A stretch of 64,000 nucleotides of DNA from Mycteria americana (GCF_035582795.1 NC_134365.1:221605887-221669886); one strand, 5' to 3'. Counted from the stretch's first letter, positions 42,800-54,992 are shown. Program-made: numbers and translations. Notes: a model not told the origin generated them from the letters alone.

Positions 42800-44896
42800 C
42801 ACAAGCAGTGAAAAGCTGTGAGCATAAGACTGAATTAACATACAGGTGGCTATTTCTCTGAGAAGATATTACAGGAATCTGCTTTGTGTCGTTTCTGCTG
42901 GTGGATCGGCACTGCCCATCTCCTAAATGCCCATCTTCTGCCTTTCTGCAGAGTGGGCTCCTGCTCCCCACGCTGCGTGCAGAGATGCCAGATGCAATCA
43001 GAAAAACCAAGGAGGTACAACTCGAAGATTTCGCAGCATAACCCCATCAGTTCCAGCCCTCTGAGACCAGCAAAGCGGGACCCCTCTCCTTCAGGAGCCA
43101 GGTCACCCTTTTGTACTGGGATATGGTGTAAGAAGGGCTCACTATGAACGCGGCACAGGGACCAGACCGTCCTACCCCATTTCTCCATCACATGTGTTTC
43201 ATTCTGTCTCTCTTTTTAAACAACAGAAGGTATAAAATAACAAAGTGATTCAGGCTGGAAAATCTCCAAACGCTGTTTTCATAAACTATCGTGTAGAAAA
43301 GAAGAGTAAAAATAGAGAGGAAAGAATGCTTGGTGACAGAAAGAAGAAACAAAATAAGAAGGAGAATCGCAAAATGGGAGGTAAAAATTGTCTTTCTAGT
43401 GACCCATAGGTGAGCTAGCACTGAAGTTTTTAGACTTCAACCAAATTTCCCCATCTAACCATCACACACTACCTACCATCCAGTTTTAAAAAATCTTTAA
43501 AAAGATTTTTTCTATTAGAAATCCCAGTGATTTCAGCAAGATTGCTCTCCTAACAAAAATTACAGCCACTTAATTTTTTTCAGGACTGGGCTTTAGGGGA
43601 TAAATTCTCAGAAATAATGAATTTATTAGCACAGCTCCTGCAGCCCTGACAACAGCAACCCTGATGCAAGCCCTGAGCCAAACCTGCAGCTCGAGCAGAG
43701 GTAAGATATTTCCTTCCCTCTTCACTCAGGAGCAGGGAGCTCATTTTTATTCATTTTTCAGAGGCAAAAAGCAGAGTGTCGGTGTGAAAATCCCATGTGA
43801 GTGCTATAAATCTGTTCCCGTGCAATCGCTTCCATCACGCAGGTTTTCTAAATGACAGTGCAACAAGGTCAGCGGGGGAATAAACCCCCAACTTGCTCCT
43901 CTAATTTACCTTTAGGCTAGCGAGCAAACGGTGCAACTAGCAGAATAAAAGCCTGCCCACGCTTGTCTGTCTGTGCCTGCCCTGCACTGACCTTAATAAA
44001 ACAGAGAATTTCCAATAAATTAAAGGGATAATATTCAGGAAATATGGAGGAAGCTGACACATTGACTTCAGAGGATCACTTTTCTTAAGTAACTGCCAAA
44101 GTGCAGAGTATTTCCTTCAAAAAAACCAACCCTGAGAGGAGCCTCCACAGACTAAAGCCCAGCTGATTCCCTTCAGCACAAAGCCTACTCATTTCTAAAC
44201 AAGCTAATTGCACAGGATTAAGATCACCCTGTACAAACATCCATCCGATTTTAACTGCCAGACCCTGGCTCCGGGCAGCACCGGCCATCCTCGGTGGGAC
44301 AGGGAGGGCAGCCTGGCTCAGATATCGTCACCAGCCTTGAAAGAGGAGGTCTGAGGAGGCTTTTGGGGATGAAGAGCTGCCAGTGCTGCTGGGGGTCTGA
44401 TTCCTGCTATGACCTGAGAGCTGAGCAATAGCAACTGGATGCCCTTAAGCTGCAAAACCCCTCTGACTGGGGGGCTCCTCCCCTTCCCATGGCTCTGCTC
44501 CAGGCTCACAGCTTGCACCCCTCTTTCCTGCCTGGCTTTGGGCTCTGATGAGGTTTTGGCCTCCGTTTCCCACTGCCCAGATGAGCCATAAAGCCATGCA
44601 ACGTTGAGAGCTACCAACCCCAAATACTTTGATCAGCATGAGGTGGAGCGGGGTAGTCCGCATGTCATGGCAAGCATCTGCTACGAGCAGGCCAGGAAGA
44701 GATCTGCAGATCTAATTAAACTCAACAGAACGCCTAAGTCGCATCTTGAGGGCTTACCTCGGAGTTAGGCTGAGCACAGGGATGGAACGTCCCTTTTTCT
44801 TACCAGCATTGCAACCTGCTCATTGCCGGGACGGATATTTGTTGTGCAAGCAGAGAAACCCTGTGCAAGTGGGAGGCGGGGGACGCACACACTTAC

Positions 44897-45005
44897 GTTT
44901 GATGAACTCGGTTAGAGAGAGGTTTTGCACGTGTTCGGATCTCGACCTGAGCTGTCTGAACACATTCTCGCTCTTCTTGCTGTTGCTCTCCTTCCCACTC
45001 GCCAC
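44897..45005 (-). CDS. SLCO2B1: SLCO2B1 exon F: central cytoplasmic loop
   Basis: This 109-nt exon (36 codons plus one base) encodes the hydrophilic loop between TM6 and TM7: VASGKESNSKKSENVFRQLR, then SRSEHVQNLSLTEFIK. The end, NLSLTEFIK, corresponds to the conserved N-L-T/S-x-x-x-F-I-K segment just before TM7 in OATP2B1. The first part is rich in serine, lysine and arginine and is not conserved, as expected for this loop. The acceptor is TCCCCAG|GTGGCG and the donor AAAC|GTAAGT is consensus. Several serines in basic context could be phosphorylation sites, which is inference only. The loop is shorter than in human. Confidence 0.9.
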
Positions 45006-48000
45006 CTGGGGACAGACGAGAGGCTGTCACTGCACCGACCACGCCAAAGTTTCCACTGAACTTGCTTTTTCTCTCCCAAATCATGACAGACAGCAGCCCG
45101 TGCTTCTTGCAGATGGAGTTCGCAATGTTTCTGGGCTTGGCCAGCACTGTTCATGTCCGGCGTGGAACGTGCGGCTGCTGCCGGGCAGGCATCCTCCTGC
45201 CCACCGCTGCTGCTCTGTGCCCGCACCGTTGGGTTTCCATGGGGCTAAGAGCATCCGATGGGGCTAAGAGCCAGCTTCCCCGCCTTTCCCAACAGTAATG
45301 AATCACACTTCATAAGTATTTTTATATTTATATATGTACACTATATATTATTGTATATTGTTATATGTATTGTGTATTATTGTATATTATTATTATATTA
45401 TTGTATATTATATACGTATATTTATATATATATATTTATTATATGTACCCGGGCCATTACCCAGGTACAGCACACGGTGTGCTCAGCTCACATGAATATG
45501 GAAATTCAGGAGGTGTAACCGGGAAAGATGGATACCCCTAGGGAGGTGCTTTTCTTCCCCAGAGGGTCTGTTTTGCCCCTGTGTGCGGGAGAAACGAGCA
45601 ACAGGAACCCAAGGAGCAACGCAGCCAGACCTCCACCCAAAGCAGGGTTGGACGCTGGTTTTGGATGGAGGATGAGCACTTTCCCTGCGTCTCCGTGTGT
45701 ACCGTAACGAGCTGCTGTGCAGGTGCCTTTGCCCCTGTTACCAGCAAGGAGAGCAGGCCACAACTGTAGGAGGAAAAGATCCAGGCAAGGAGGGGGTTTG
45801 GGATGGAGGCAAAATATTTTTCACCTCCCACGCCGAGAGGTGCCGACCCAGAGCCACCCGGAGCAGGGCCGTACCGGGGAGCAGCCACAGACCCTCACCT
45901 CTCCCAGCCCCTGACCACTCTTCTCCTGCTCCTGGAAACCCCAGCTGAATTCTAGCAACTCCTACTCTTTTTAGTGCTTCTAATTTTTTTTAGCCACATC
46001 TTTCCCACTGAACAGCAGCAGTATGGAAGGGACATCCTCTCCCACCCTGGTCCATGGACAGATCCTGCAGCTCCCCTCCTTATTCCTTCTCTATTCAGGG
46101 GAACAACACTTTGCAGCTGGAGGTCAGATGGGTCTGGGTGTCTCTGCTTAATTTAAGCCTCAGATGGTGCTTACAGCTCTGCAGGACATTAATCCCGGTG
46201 CTGGCAGGATCCGTGCCCCGGGTATCACCTTGCCACTGCTCACAAGCAAAGAGGTGCTGGCAGAAGAGGAGAAGTGTAAGATGGAGAGCTCGGATCACCC
46301 AAGGTCCATCTCGGCCTCATTAGGAGATGACTGCATGGCCGAGGCAAGAGTCCAACATCCCATTAGCAAGCGGGAGGCCAAGGGAGGGGAGGATTTCTTG
46401 GATGTGCATTGGATCCCTTGCTCTGCAGGCTTTCAGGGGAATCACTGGATGGAGGGCATTAATTAGATTAGATACGCTACTATACATGTGTAATAGCAGA
46501 AAGTGTTCAGCAGGAGTGCGGTTTTCACAGAAAACCACAGCGTATTTTTAGCCAGAAGGACAGAGTCAGCAGCCCCGTCTCTAACATCCCACATCAGCTC
46601 AGCAACGGTGCTGTTGCAACTCTCAACACAAATCTAATCTGAGTCAGACAAATTAGTTCATTCAACAGAAATTAGATGTTCTTAATTCACAGAAAGATCT
46701 GGACAGCTCTTCGGCTAAAATGATCTCTTTTCCTTTGAAACTGAGACTGATTATTAAACATCGGAGAGGTCAAAATGCCACATTTTGACCGTGCTGCGAA
46801 TGCCACATTCCCTTTTTGAAGAGCCTCTACAAGGCAAAAGCAATAAAATTCCTTTCATGGCTTTTATTAGTAGAGCTCGGATTAATACATTTTTCAAATG
46901 CAAAGATAAAATCCAGCCTCCTTTCACTTTTCAATTAGGTTACAGGGTCTCTTCTCTCAGCTCTAGAACTGCAGCGTTTTCCAAAAATACATTCAAGCTG
47001 TTACTGACTGTGGCTTTCTCAGCTTCCAGCTGTTTGTATTTCAGAGACATAACAGTCTGCTGGGCACTGTCTCCACATCCGAAAAAAAAAGAAAAAAAAG
47101 CCCCAAATCCCTCCAGATTCCCCAGTCTGGGATGCCTCTGCATGAGCATGACCCTTGCGAGTGGGACGTTTCTGCGCACATCTGCTGGCTTAGCACCCAC
47201 CCGAGGAGCAGCTGCTGTCTGCACATGGAGCAAAGCCCTCGAGGAGGAGGAAAACTCCTCTCCCCATGCTGGCTTGGTCCCACGATATATATTTTTTGCT
47301 GCCTGAAAGGATCAGGAAGTGCATTCCTCTGGGATGAAGCAGGCACGTTCACAGTCCAGGGAAACAAGCTGCGGAGGGACCGGCACAAATCCTGCTTGCC
47401 TGCTGCGGGAAGGGAGCCGAACAGTGCTGGCTCTACCGTCGGAGATGCTCGAGCCCTGCCAATGACGCTGTGCTCCTGCCACAGGGGATTTTAGCATTAT
47501 TCGGAGCGGGTGATTTGGCGAGCCGGCATCGGTAGGTGCGATAACACGGGCTGGTTGCTCAGCACTACCCCGGCCGTCTGCTGCAGCATCATGCCAAGGA
47601 AAAACAAACTAACGTGGGAAACATCTTGCAAAATGCCCCCATGCTTGGATTTTTCAGGATGATTCCTTAAATGACTCTGTTTCCTGGCGCCTGTCCACTG
47701 GTGAATGGGCTCTCGTTGCATCTCATGTTTTTGCAACTGGGTTTTATCCATCACCGTCACTTCTAGCCTTGTAGGGGGATGGAGGAGGCAGACAGGCTTT
47801 TGAGGAGGGAGGACGAAGCTCCTCCACGCTTTGCGTTAGGAAGAGCATCCCTAACCTGTCCTCGACCTGGGGAAAGCCCCCGTTTCCCTGCACGGACATG
47901 AATAAATCAGGTATGACTGAGCAGGGCTGAGACCTGGATTTGGTTTGCAGAAAAGGCAAACGAAGGCAGCCTGCCTGCGAGCCAGGCTTCTGCTTTCACC

Positions 48001-49161
48001 TGCCTGGTATTGCACCTGCGAGAAGGGCAGCCAGAGGTGCTGGCAGTCTGGTTTGATTCAAATACGCCACTGGAAAAAGGGATAAATGACCTGCTCTGTG
48101 ACAGAGAGGTTTTCCTTGCTTAATTTGAGGCTTCTGCAGAGTTTCCCTCTGGCTGTGCAGAACTTGGCGCTCCCAGCTCAGCAAAAAATAAGGTCAGAGA
48201 AGCTATTTTCATGCTAAACAAACAAAATGTAAAACCTCATAGCTTGAAAAATAATTATTTTCCTCCTGACAAGGTCGTGCTCCCTACAAACACTTCATTA
48301 TGCCTCTTCCAGCAAGTGTGGGTCCCACGAGGGACCCTATTTCCTAGAGTGTTAAAATAACTAGCCAACAGGCACCTTGCTCACGTGAAATGGGATGATT
48401 ATTTTTAGCCGCCGTTTTCGCCTGTCTTTAAAGCTCCCTGGGGAAAATCTGAACGTAGAGACCAGCCCGTTCCTGTAACATGCCAGTGGCACCACCACGC
48501 CCTGCCACTTGGCCCCCAGTTGCTCCCCAGATAATGCCCTGTATTTCTAGATTGCCTTTGCTGGTGCTTCAGGAGCTTTAATGAGGCAGCCTCAGAGCAT
48601 TGCAGCCCCAGGAGCAAAGGCTTCCAGACAAAGACTTAGATTTCCCTGTCCCCACTCTTTAACCTTTCCCCATTAACTGATAACCTAAATTGGAGCAGGC
48701 GTTTTAAGAGAGTTCCCCGTCAGTTATTTTCATTTCAGCTTTTCGCGTGCACTGGAAGCGCACCAGGTCACTGCTGAATAAACGTGGGAGGATTTGTATG
48801 AACGCAGGCAATCTGTCCTGAGACAGAAACTGGAGAAGTTAGTTTTCACTTCCCCAGCACCGTTGCACAATGTCTCTGCCTGCACAGAAGGGTCAAGTCG
48901 CTGCCCCGGCACCATCCCACCACGCTGGACCTGGGATGTCCACTGGGACCCCTGGGGACAACCACAGACAGAGCTGTCAGCTGTTTGCACCCTGCAAATA
49001 CGCTCCGCGGGTTGGGAAGTCCCCAGTGACCCCAACGAAGGGCAGAAGGCTCCTGGCAGGTTCGGGCATGCTGGTACAATCCCGTGATGTAGCCGAGAAC
49101 AGCACCAGCATCCATGGGGCATCCTCAGGGCAGGGCAGGAGCGGTCCCAGCTGCATTTTAC
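45006..49161 (-). other. SLCO2B1 intron upstream of exon F
   Basis: This stretch of 4156 bp contains an AT-rich microsatellite (45318-45447) and an A-rich run (about 47082-47099). No recognisable CR1 copy was found. The open frame at 48730-49590 overlaps its far end. Confidence 0.65.
45318..45447. repeat. AT-rich microsatellite
   Basis: A mixture of TATATA, TATTATTGTATAT and TTATTATTATA units over about 130 bp, with almost no G or C. It is likely to form cruciform or slipped structures and to be variable in length. Confidence 0.85.
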
Positions 49162-49590
49162 CTGCAGGAGCTTCTCCTCGTCACAAACCTTCTGCTTTGG
49201 GACTGGAGGGACAGGCGTTGCCTGGACCTTGCCAAGCAATGCCACCTCCAGCAGGAACGGCGATGCCCAAGCATTTGAGATGGACACGTGTAGCCAGGAC
49301 ACAAACACATCTCTTTCGAGGTTTCTCCATGCTTGCAGCCCTCTCCTGCCACTGTGTACCAGGTGCTTTTTGGGATAAAACAAGTCTGCACGCTGTGGTC
49401 CTAAGCTGGCCAGCTCCCCACGCCACAGCTCGAGGTACTGCCCAGACAGATGGGTTTTACCCTGGGAAATGGGAGGTGACTTCTTAGCCCTCTGCTCTGC
49501 CACGTACATGTCCTCCAGGACGGAGCTGCATGTCCAGCTTGATGTTCCCCTCTTTCCCCAAGTGCCTGCTCCAACTATCTGGCAGGGCAA
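48730..49590 (-). other. unexplained 286-codon open frame
   Basis: The longest open frame in the window, in an intron and on the coding strand of SLCO2B1. The translation has many tryptophans, cysteines and serines and no family that I recognise. It starts MPCQIVGAGTWGKRG and ends ASSAREKLK. Its GC-rich composition makes stop codons rare, so it may be open by chance. It contains the candidate micro-exon KVCDEEKLLQ in frame. I do not propose it as a gene. Confidence 0.15.
49162..49191 (-). CDS. SLCO2B1: candidate SLCO2B1 micro-exon in the central loop
   Basis: A possible 30-nt exon, phase 0 at both ends, that would insert KVCDEEKLLQ between MPKE of exon E and VASGKES of exon F. The acceptor is CCCAAAGCAG|AAG behind a fairly pyrimidine-rich stretch, and the donor is CTGCAG|GTAAAA. 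With it the chicken-like loop reads MPKEK..., as I recall for mammalian OATP2B1, and the loop grows from 27 to 37 residues against about 45 in human. Against it: exons E and F also join in frame without it, and short sequences flanked by AG and GT arise by chance. It sits inside a longer open frame (48730-49590), so its frame being open is weak evidence. Confidence 0.4.
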
Positions 49591-50149
49591 TTGAAAGTAA
49601 AATCTGGAGATATGGTACAGGTGACAGGGGACGCATCCCCCACCATCCCAGCAGAAAATCCCATCAGATGCGCTTTGCTAGGCCACCACAGAGCTGTCAC
49701 GTTTCTGCACGCCCTGAGCACTCCCACAGCTCACGTCCCTCCAGCCTCACCGTGAAACACCCCCAGAAATCCACCTCCTCTGTTCTGCAAGGGATTTAAT
49801 CTCCTAGCCTCTCCCAGCCTCTCCGTCCCATCCCACAGGAGATGACCTTGCCCCTTCCAACTCCCCCGTTAGCAATGCCAAGGAAGGAGCATGGTTCCAT
49901 TCCACCCCATTTCTGCACTTCTCTCGGTTGAAATGCCACGTGTGAAGCTTTGCGATGAAGGACCCAACATGAAAGAGGCATCATCCTGCTCATCTCTTCT
50001 GACTGGCACCCGCACGTCCCCCAGATGGATGGGTACCTTGGGTTAGGGACTGATGGATCAGCAGCAGCCTGTTCTCCCTCCTCAACACCACCAGTGATTA
50101 AATAAATAAAGGGAATGCAGTACATCTAATCTCTACAGACCTGGGCAAA

Positions 50150-51080
50150 GCAGAACGTGCAGCGCCAAATGGGAAACGAGTAGCTAAACTGGCAAACATG
50201 AAAATTAGGAGAGTAAAGACAACATGGCTAAATAGGAGAAAAAGAGCAAAGCATCCCAGAGGGATGTACTGAGCTGCTGGGAGGTGCTGGTGGCTTCCTT
50301 GGTGGTTTGGCAGAGAAGCCCCAGCTAATATTTTCAGTATAAAATTCAGTATAAAACCCTTGGCATAGCGAGAAGACGTGCACTACTTAATCGGCAGAGG
50401 AGAAGGAAGGTGGGAATTGTCCATACAGAGTAGGTTGGGACACCATATAGGAAAAACTAGGCAACTAGAGGGCTGAAAAAAGAGAAACCAACCCAAACTT
50501 AGTGCTAAGGGCACAGCCATGCACTTAGGGTTTAAAAATAATTTCTGCTGCACAGCTGGAAATGTTGGAAATGAGAGGAGGAGAATGACAAATAGCTCCA
50601 GGTCTATCTCTGCATAAACATATGGTGCAGCCATGGAAGGAGTAAGGGAGGAAGAACCAAGAATGGGGTTTCCAGGAGAGCTTGGGGAGTGCAGACCCTG
50701 CTGCAACACCACTGGAGACCAGATCCAGGCTGGTGCAGCACCAGGAAAAAGAGCCTGTGGCTGGGATGGGTGAAAACCAGGGCTCCTGGGATGGGTGAAG
50801 ACCAGGGCTCCTGGGATGGAGAAGCTCTCTGGCAGTGGAGGGCTATCTAGCCTCCCTCACCCAGCAAAAAGAAGGCTTTCTATAACCATGCCAACAGGGC
50901 AATGAGTAGGAAAAAATATTTAATCAGGATTAGGGGCAGAATAACAAACTAAAGGCTAAAATATAGACTGGAGATTAGACAAAGCTTTGCAACATGCAAT
51001 AAGTTTCTGAAACCATCTACCGGTGAGGCCTGGGAGGAAAGCACTGATGAGGTGGACTGATATCCAGAGGGGATTGCATG
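50150..51080 (+). mobile_element. ancient LINE (CR1/L3-like) relic
   Basis: Scattered pieces resemble old amniote CR1/L3 in order: AAGACAACATGGCTAAATAG, GGGCACAGCCATGCACTTAG, AATAATTTCTGCTGCACAGC, GGAAATGAGAGGAGGAGAAT, then near the end GACTGGAGATTAGACAAAGC and AATAAGTTTCTGAAACCATC. Frames are destroyed. The call is from memory and the limits are approximate. Confidence 0.45.
50761..50810. repeat. 25-bp tandem duplication
   Basis: Two adjacent 25-bp units beginning CTGGGATGGGTGAA and differing at one base, with a partial third unit CTGGGATGG. Confidence 0.85.
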
Positions 51081-52899
51081 GCAACAAACTGGAGCCACCA
51101 AGGCTTGGACACGACCGGGACACGTAGACCTGCTTCCCATAAAATCCATCTGAGCTTTCTCACGAGGTATCTGTTTGCAGATGACGTGCTGACACTACAG
51201 GGGAGGCTTTGTCAGGGCGAGGAGGAAGCGTCACTCACCCCCTTTGTACGGTGTTTGGGAGACGTTTGGTTCTACGTGACTTTGGAGTGTCACAGAATGA
51301 AACCTGAACCGGGAGATAATTGGGCGTACAAGACAGATCTTGCACACGAGAAATGCTGAGCAAGGGCAATGCTCCTGCGTTCGTTTAAGGTGATCGCGAG
51401 AGCACCCTTCCCCTTTTAAAACCCTTTTCACATCGCCTGCGGAGCTGCAGGGACTGAGGAGGTTCTCTACCAGCTGCAATGCAACAGACGGTAAGCCTGC
51501 AAGACAGACAGACACCGTGCCTGAGCAAAACCATGGGGAAAGCCTTTAGCAGACAGAATACAACTGCCTGGGTTGGAATAGGATAACATCGCCAGCGACA
51601 GATGGTAAAGCACAAGCTAAACTTTGGCTACTCAGCAACTGGAAAATGCTCAAACGCTGTAGTTCCCCACAATCTGGGATACAACCTTGAGAAACGGTTC
51701 AGGCTCATGGAGGCAGGATTAAACTGGAATTCTTGGGAAAAACACTGGTCTTGACTGGAAATAGTTCATCCAGTAACAGCCTCATCCTCTCATCCCCTGC
51801 CTGACATCATGACAACTTTACAGCTTTGCTGTGATTGTCCCTCAAATAGGATTATTCAGGATACTTTGGTGCTAGAAACTTACTGACAAGTTTCAAAGCA
51901 GAGGAATAGAAGTGCTCTGGGTCTGGAGTGATTGATTTATGAAAAAAGATCAAAAGAGGGAACTCTCATTATCATTATGTTAACATTAAGTGCACAAGTC
52001 ATTCCAGGAACTTCAAAGAAAGAAGCTATAAAATAAAGGTAAAGCTGGAATGCGGTTGTGGAATAAATAATCTAGATCTGTCTCTGCTGATGGGAGGAGG
52101 CAAATAAGTCTCCAAATAAATAGACAGAGGGCTGTGCTGTTATTCAGTGTTTGCTGGGTGATGCCCATTAAGGAGGATGGTCCTTGGTCTGGAGAAACCA
52201 CCAAGGGCTCAGATGAGTTGTACAGAGTGAGGCAGGAGAAAGAAAGGGAAATTAAGTCAGGGTGAGAATCAGAGAGGAGAAACATCACTTTGGGCAGCAA
52301 GAAGGACTGAGCCATGGGCCAGTCTTTGCTGCTGTGATCTCGTTTGGTGAGCTCTGCAGCGGGGAAATGTACCCACAGCTTGGTGTGGACACGTTATTCC
52401 CAGGCAGCCTCATCACCTACTGAGACACGAGTGGTCCCAGGGATCTGCAGACAGCAAGTGGCACAAGGACAGCTTGGCCTGGAGCACCTGAAATTCCTTT
52501 TTGACCTCCAGAAATGAAGCCCACAGCTGGTGGTGCAGAAACATCTCAGCTTCTTCTGTGGACAGAGCAGATCTGTGCTTTTCCCATTTGTTATTACGTC
52601 TGCCGTGCCTGGAGGTGTTTGCTGTGGGTAAGATATTGTGCTGGGGCTTTACAAACATGGGGAAAAGCCCAGCTGATGCTTCGAGTACTGGCCGCTTGTG
52701 GTTGCTCTGCTGGTGCTTCGGACAGGCAGGAACCCTGAAACTGAAGGCAGCCAAGGAAACGCCGACCGACTTTGAAGCCGCAGCTGTGTACACGGGAGAC
52801 CCAAAGGTTATCACAATGTCCGTTCTTGCTGATGTGCTGGTCTGTAAAACCCTGCGCTGACCCCATCCCTCCCTTCCCCTCTGCAGTGCGTCGGGGATG

Positions 52900-53216
52900 G
52901 GGCTTTGTGCCGCAGAGCCCGGACAGGGAGCTAGATGATCTGGGAAGCCTGCCATATGGGGAAAGGCTGAGAGAAGGGGGTTTGTGCAGCCTTGAGAAAA
53001 GAAGGCTTAGGGGAAACCTTATCACCACGTTCCAGTATTTAAAGGGTGGCTACAAAGAAGACGGAGACTCCCTTTTTACAAGGAGTCACATGGAAAAGAC
53101 GAGGGGTAATGGGTACCAGTTACTCCTGGGGAGATTCTGATTGGGCACAAGAGGAAAATTTTTCACAATGAGAACAACCAGCCATTGGAATAATTACCCA
53201 GGGAATCACAGAATCA
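52900..53216 (+). mobile_element. older CR1 LINE, 5' part of interrupted copy
   Basis: A plus-strand CR1-type sequence: GAAAGGCTGAGAGAAGGGGG, TTTGTGCAGCCTTGAGAAAA, GAAGGCTTAGGGGAAACCTT, then AACCAGCCATTGGAATAATT and ACCCAGGGAAT. It corresponds to the C-terminal coding part and 3' region of a CR1 subfamily other than the one nested in it. It is interrupted at 53217 and resumes at 54172. The start is approximate. Confidence 0.8.
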
Positions 53217-54166
53217 CAGAATCGTATCAGTTGGAAAAGACCTTTAAGATCATCGAGTCCAACCATAAACCTAGCACTACCAAGCCCACCACCACACCAT
53301 GTCCCTAAGCACCTCATCCAAACGTCCTTTAAATACCTCCAGGGATGGCGACTCCACCACTTCCCTGGGCAGCCTGTTCCAATGCTTGATAACCCTTTCA
53401 GTGAAGTAAAATTTCCTAATATCCACTCTAAACCTCCCCTGGTGCAACTTGAGGCCATTTCCTCTCGTCCTATCACTTGTTACCTGGGAGAAGAGACCGA
53501 CCCCACCTCTCTACACCCTCCTTTCAGGCAGTTGTAGAGAGCGATGAGGTCTCCCCTCAGCCTCCGTTTCTCCAGGCTGAACAACCCCAGGTCCCTCAGC
53601 CGCTCCCCATCAGCCTTGTGCCCCAGACCCTTCCCCAGCTCCGTTGCCCTTCTCTGGACACGCTCCAGCCCCTCAATGTCTCTCTTGGAGTGAGGGGCCC
53701 AACACTGAACACAGCATTCGAGGTGCGGCCTCACCAGTGCCCAGTACAGGGGCACGATCACTGCCCTGCTCCTGCTGGCCACGCTATTCCTGATACAAGC
53801 CAGGATGCCATTGGCTTTCTTGGCCGCCTGGGCACACTGCTGGCTCATATTCACCCGGCTGTCAACCAACACCCCCAGGTCCTTCTCTGCCAGGCAGCTT
53901 TCCAGCCACTCTTCCCCAAGCCTGTAGCGTTGCATGGGGTTGCTGTGGCCCAAGTGCAGGACCTTGCACTTGGCCTTGTTAAACCTCATACAATTGACCT
54001 TGGCCCATGGATCCAGCCTGTCCAGGTCCCTCTGCAGAGCCTGCCTACCCTCCAGCAGATCAACACTCCCACACAACTTGGTGTCATCTGCAAACTGACT
54101 GAGGGTGCACTCGATCCCTTCGTCCGGATCATTGATAACGATATTAAACAAACAGGACTGGCCCCA
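53217..54166 (-). mobile_element. young CR1 LINE nested in the older copy
   Basis: A 950-bp minus-strand CR1. It runs from the tail CACAGAATCACAGAATCG to a 5' truncation inside the reverse transcriptase just upstream of [15 protein letters not shown]. An open frame (54196-53480) retains [11 protein letters not shown] and [20 protein letters not shown] without interruption; its first codons read through the junction into flanking DNA. The insertion is flanked by GGAAT on both sides (53212-53216 and 54167-54171), a probable 5-bp target-site duplication. Removing one GGAAT and the insert rejoins the older CR1 as CCCAGGGAATTGGTGGAGTC. Confidence 0.95.
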
Positions 54167-54171
54167 GGAAT

Positions 54172-54320
54172 TGGTGGAGTCCCCAACATTGAACACTTTT
54201 AAGACTCGGCTGGACAGGGTACTGGGTCATCTTGTCTAGACCATGGTTTTGCCAAGAAAAGTTGGACCAGACGATCCTTGAGGTCCCTTCCAACCTGGTA
54301 TTCTATGATTCTACAGCGGG
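54172..54320 (+). mobile_element. older CR1 LINE, 3' end of interrupted copy
   Basis: TTGGTGGAGTCCCCAACATT, GAACACTTTTAAGACTCGGC, GGACCAGACGATCCTTGAGG and TCCCTTCCAACCTGGTATTC plus a TATGATTCTA tail are the 3' terminus of the copy that stops at 53216. Confidence 0.88.
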
Positions 54321-54972
54321 GATCCCACCTTTCCTCATGGCGATGCCACATCTCCCCCTCTGCATCCCAAACCAGAGCCAAGCACAAGAAGAAACAACAG
54401 CTTTGCTCTGTGCGGTGAGAAGAAACCTGGAAGCAACCCTAAAGCCACAACATGAGCCACCGCGGGTCTCACCTTACCGGGGAAGGGTGGCTGCCCCTGC
54501 TGGGGCAGAGGAAGGCAAAATTGGGGTCAATGCTTTACCAGCACTGAGCTTTGTGCCTGGAAACACACGTTTCCTTCCTGCGTTGTATTTCTTATCAACT
54601 CTACCCAGCCCTTCTACAGGGTTTTGCAATATATATCCCCGGCTGATGCTCTTTTGGAGGGGAACCATGTCTCTAACAAGCTCAATGGTGACTGCAGTAA
54701 TTTGGTGGCCCTAGAGACGCTGCTGCCTCCAGCTCATTGGAGAGGAAAGGCAGCTGCCCTTCATGATGGAAAGGTGGTTGTGCTTACACCCTTAGCCGAA
54801 CACTGACTTACTCCAAGGGCAAGCAAGAGAAAGTGATTTATATTTTTTTTTCTGCTTTACCTACAGAAAATCACCCGTGATAATGCAGATTTCCTACAAA
54901 GCTTCGAGTGCTCCCGCAGCAGACAGGTGTTTTACCCAGAACAGCATCTGGCAAAATTTCTAAAGAGGCTGC

Positions 54973-54992
54973 TTTTTTTTTTTTTTTTTTTT
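54973..54992. repeat. poly-T tract (20)
   Basis: A homopolymer run in the intron upstream of the candidate micro-exon. On the minus strand it is poly-A. No adjoining retroposed sequence was recognised. Confidence 0.8.

Larger units (their letters stand above)
38158..44896 (-). other. SLCO2B1 intron between exons F and G
   Basis: An intron of 6739 bp. It holds the pentanucleotide array and CR1 fragment at 38811-39235 and a T13 run at 42787-42799. An imperfect A/T hairpin lies near 43487-43511. I saw nothing exon-like in the rest. Confidence 0.65.

Noticed and set aside
49132..49230. A longer version of the micro-exon starting at an upstream AG
   Set aside because: The AG at CCTCCAG gives a 41-nt exon that breaks the frame. 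The AG further upstream lacks a pyrimidine tract.
53477..54202. 241-codon plus-strand open frame
   Set aside because: It is antisense to the nested minus-strand CR1, whose own strand shows the reverse transcriptase motifs.
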